This document shows, piece after piece, positions 61,667 through 64,000 of a DNA stretch of 64,000 nucleotides. The stretch is from contig OX411547.1 of NCBI GenBank assembly GCA_948146395.1, positions 59,481,566 through 59,545,565 on the forward strand, read 5' to 3'. The position numbers and the translations under genes were made by a program. Positions within the stretch are counted from its first letter, which is position 1. Every line of letters starts with the position of its first letter. The notes under the pieces are model-generated. The model saw nothing but the letters and a program-made list of their open reading frames with translations. It ran no database searches and was not told the origin of the DNA. The stretch comes from Fragum whitleyi (Eukaryota > Mollusca > Bivalvia > Cardiida > Cardiidae).

Positions 61667-63931
61667 TCAATATGCTGGAACATCATGGGACGCTTCAGGT
61701 TCCCGCTTAACAGATTGGAACCTTTCATCACCTTGAATCTTATTAGAGGAATCAATCATTTTGTTTAGGGAATGCAAGTCCATTCTAACTTGGACATGCC
61801 GATTTCCATCCCAGATGTATGACAGGCCTTTATTCATGTTTCCATCATTGAAAGACTGTCTCACTGAAGTATGTTTTAAGGTTTGTTGTTTTTCTTTGGA
61901 CAATTGCATTTTAGAGTAAGTACTCATTTTTTGAAAGTTGATCTTATTTAGTGGCAAGCTGGAGTATTTCTCAATATCATGAGGATTTATTAGGTTTCTA
62001 TTCAAGTCTTCCACTGAGTTTATGTTAATGGGAATATTCAAAGAAGTTAGATTGTCATTCATCTTTTTATATGAAGAAGACATTTCTGAATTTTTAGATT
62101 TTGCAACACAGTACATGCTTTCTGATGAATTTCCAAATGCTTGATTCCTATAATACTTTGGTGTATTTTTGGTTTCATTATTTCCAGTTGCCTGGAAATT
62201 AAGATATTGGTTATGAGGTCTCCCAGTTTCCTGGAAGCCTGGATTTTCTATTGGATTTTTATCATTTCCAGTTGCCTGGAAAAGTTTATTTTGTTGGGGT
62301 TGACCATTTCCAATTGTCTGGAAATTGACATCAACTGAAATATGCTGGTGTTTATCAGTATTTCCAGTTGCCTGGAAATTGGCGTCACTACTTGGATATT
62401 GATTTTGCTTCTTACAAGCCGTTTTGTATGCTGATAGGTCTTCATTTCCAGTTGCCTGGAAAAGATTGTATACCCTGGCAGAATCTGATTGATTTTGAAT
62501 ATTAGCAATTCCAGCTTCCTGGAAAATTGGGTATGACGATGCAACTAAATCAGAATTGAAGTCACTGGATTGACATGATCCTTGATTCATATCATGCCAT
62601 TTATTAGAATTTTGAGAAGATGGGTGTGGGTTTTGTCTATTACCTAAATTTTTAGTTATAGCCCTAGGTTTGTTAGATGTTTGACTGCCAATCTCAGTTG
62701 GTTCTTTAGAGATAATTTGATCTTGTTCAACAAAATGAAGATATTCAGGGACACAGTTCTCAGGTTCAAGTAGGCTTGGATCTTGTTGCCATTTACAGAT
62801 AGATAATTGTACAAAGTGAATGATTTCAGGGTCAGTATCTATAAGGTGTACCTCTTGCAGAAATGGGCTGCCTTTTTGACTATAATCTGCTGCAGCTTTA
62901 ACATACATGTCAGCGCAAAGAGGTTTAGGTACCCCATAGGTGCCAGAACTTATTGCAGGAATACCTATACTATTATAACCCCTCACCTCACATCTCTCAA
63001 ATATGTTCAATAATGTTGCATACAGATCATACATGCATCTGACTTTATCTTTGTAGTCCTTCCATTGAGGTCCTACAGCATGTATGACCGACTTATAGTT
63101 CAGTTCACCAGCACATGTCTCATAATTCCTGGTAACAGGAATCGGTCCAGTTTGCTTAACAATTTCGCGACATTGACGGTCTAGGGTTTTCCCTGCCCCT
63201 CGTGAAATTGTATATGCCACACCCCCTACATGCTCTAATAATGGATTTGCTGAATTTGCAATCACTCTAACCTTAAGTCTAGTGATAGAAGCAAGATAGG
63301 TCTTAAAGATAAATTTTTCACCTATCTTTAATTTTGATGGTAAACAAAAAAGATTTGATTTAGATGGCAGTAACTGATTATTGAGACTTTCCATTGGTTG
63401 ACTAGATTTCACTTGGTGTAATTTTGATTCAGCAGGCGGGGATTCAGATGGTAACTGAAGAAATTTTGAATTAGTAAATTGTGACAAATGATTCTCATGA
63501 TTTTCTGAAGTCGGATTTGAGTTTATTTGAACTAAAGCAGATGAGGGCGAGGCAATACATGTCTTATTTGCATGCAAATGGAAATGTAGCAAAGACACGT
63601 CATCGGGCGAGTTCTGTTCCAGTGCTTCTACATGTTTTGCAGTTACATTTTCTGACGCTACAGCTGATGGATTTTCACATGAAGGGAAATCTTGCTTATT
63701 GCTTATTACGCCAGATAAGAGCACTGTTTCATTTCCAGATGGCTGGAAATGACTGGGGACTATGGACTGGACGACACCCTGATCCATCTGTGAGGGATCA
63801 GGGCTGATTAATTTTTCCCCTTTCACTTCGCCCAATATTCTCATACTTCCACTATCAACCACCTGTTTCATATTCAGAGGAGAATTAGCCTTCTGCAGTG
63901 CATGGTCAAATGTGAACTTGTTTGGATTCAC
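61667..63931 (-). CDS. Macrodomain-containing N-terminal part of the Gag frame
   Basis: An open frame of 754 codons; the first ATG is at 63871 (codon 21). It follows an in-frame TAA and a splice acceptor-like ATTAACAG. Residues about 218-378 (62798-63280) form a macrodomain: NSAN at 226-229, GGVAYTISRGAG, VIHAVGPQW, IGIPAISSGTYGVPKPLC. This resembles PARP9/14-type macrodomains, which bind or hydrolyse ADP-ribose; activity is not shown. The rest is low-complexity and polar, with seven or so FQATGN-like words each encoded by a palindrome. The 65- to 119-aa frames on the plus strand are shadows. Confidence 0.82.
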   Translation of the reverse strand: MNPNKFTFDHALQKANSPLNMKQVVDSGSMRILGEVKGEKLISPDPSQMDQGVVQSIVPSHFQPSGNETVLLSGVISNKQDFPSCENPSAVASENVTAKHVEALEQNSPDDVSLLHFHLHANKTCIASPSSALVQINSNPTSENHENHLSQFTNSKFLQLPSESPPAESKLHQVKSSQPMESLNNQLLPSKSNLFCLPSKLKIGEKFIFKTYLASITRLKVRVIANSANPLLEHVGGVAYTISRGAGKTLDRQCREIVKQTGPIPVTRNYETCAGELNYKSVIHAVGPQWKDYKDKVRCMYDLYATLLNIFERCEVRGYNSIGIPAISSGTYGVPKPLCADMYVKAAADYSQKGSPFLQEVHLIDTDPEIIHFVQLSICKWQQDPSLLEPENCVPEYLHFVEQDQIISKEPTEIGSQTSNKPRAITKNLGNRQNPHPSSQNSNKWHDMNQGSCQSSDFNSDLVASSYPIFQEAGIANIQNQSDSARVYNLFQATGNEDLSAYKTACKKQNQYPSSDANFQATGNTDKHQHISVDVNFQTIGNGQPQQNKLFQATGNDKNPIENPGFQETGRPHNQYLNFQATGNNETKNTPKYYRNQAFGNSSESMYCVAKSKNSEMSSSYKKMNDNLTSLNIPININSVEDLNRNLINPHDIEKYSSLPLNKINFQKMSTYSKMQLSKEKQQTLKHTSVRQSFNDGNMNKGLSYIWDGNRHVQVRMDLHSLNKMIDSSNKIQGDERFQSVKREPEASHDVPAY
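62180..62528. repeat. Palindrome cluster inside the Gag coding sequence
   Basis: ATTTCCAGTTGCCTGGAAAT or close variants at 62180, 62219 (diverged), 62265, 62306, 62360, 62445 and 62507. Each encodes FQATGN, FQETG or FQTIGN on the minus strand. An isolated copy with perfect 9-bp arms is at 63730-63751. Confidence 0.9.
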
Positions 63932-64000
63932 TCTACTGTTAATTGATTATTTCAGGAGTAATGGGTCTTTCCTGTCTCATTTGAATAATTTTTACTGCTG

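Larger units (their letters stand above)
59066..64000 (-). mobile_element. LTR retrotransposon, Gag-only, with macrodomain (5' end outside window)
   Basis: Order on the minus strand: (5' LTR outside the window), macrodomain-containing Gag frame, one UGA, capsid-like Gag frame, about 1 kb of noncoding DNA, polypurine tract, 3' LTR. No protease, reverse transcriptase or integrase can fit between the capsid frame and the LTR, so it is non-autonomous or pol-deleted. The capsid resembles Ty3/Gypsy Gag. The element is dotted with TTCCAG..CTGGAA palindromes. Confidence 0.7.

Overview
The window is nuclear DNA of an invertebrate animal, probably a mollusc and plausibly a bivalve. The basis is split genes with GT/AG introns, a lophotrochozoan-style orphan GPCR, an orthologue of the ciliary/sperm protein SPMIP4 (C7orf31), a tetraspanin, and AT-rich intergenic DNA crowded with short inverted-repeat transposons (MITEs) and tRNA-derived SINEs. 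The phylum is inference; the genes and repeats are read from the sequence.

Layout. 1-11 kb: no recognisable gene; several MITE families and a 1.6-kb foldback element with hairpins nested inside it (9328-10936). 11.3-13.1 kb: a plus-strand rhodopsin-like GPCR (12081-13139) preceded by two broken tandem copies of its own first 235 bp, both carrying the same MITE. 18-28 kb: a complete seven-exon tetraspanin gene on the minus strand (244 aa), spliced here by hand with all phases consistent. 31.8-48.7 kb: a plus-strand SPMIP4 orthologue rebuilt from nine coding exons (about 829 aa), with a degenerate duplicate of its second exon and 0.8 kb of simple repeats in an intron. The two genes are divergent, about 3.9 kb apart. 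48.7-55 kb: MITEs, a 43-bp minisatellite and a LINE remnant. 55.2-59.0 kb: a 5'-truncated LINE broken by a 278-bp tRNA-derived SINE (11-bp target duplication) and, in its 3' part, by a 1.3-kb long-TIR element (9-bp duplication). 59.07-64 kb: on the minus strand, the 3' LTR, polypurine tract and Gag frame of an LTR retrotransposon. Its Gag frame begins with a macrodomain, is split by one in-frame UGA, and has no pol behind it.

The most unusual region is 59-64 kb. The retroelement joins a macrodomain to a capsid-like domain, has room for only about 1 kb between gag and the LTR, and is dotted in coding and noncoding DNA with one palindrome, TTCCAG-N(3-9)-CTGGAA, which in the Gag frame reads as FQATGN. 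The sole stop between macrodomain and capsid sits inside one of these palindromes.

Limits. Repeat family names (M1-M13, SINE-D, SINE-2) are local labels. Repeat ends are good to a few bases where inverted termini are visible and otherwise approximate. No similarity search was run; family assignments rest on motifs recognised by eye.
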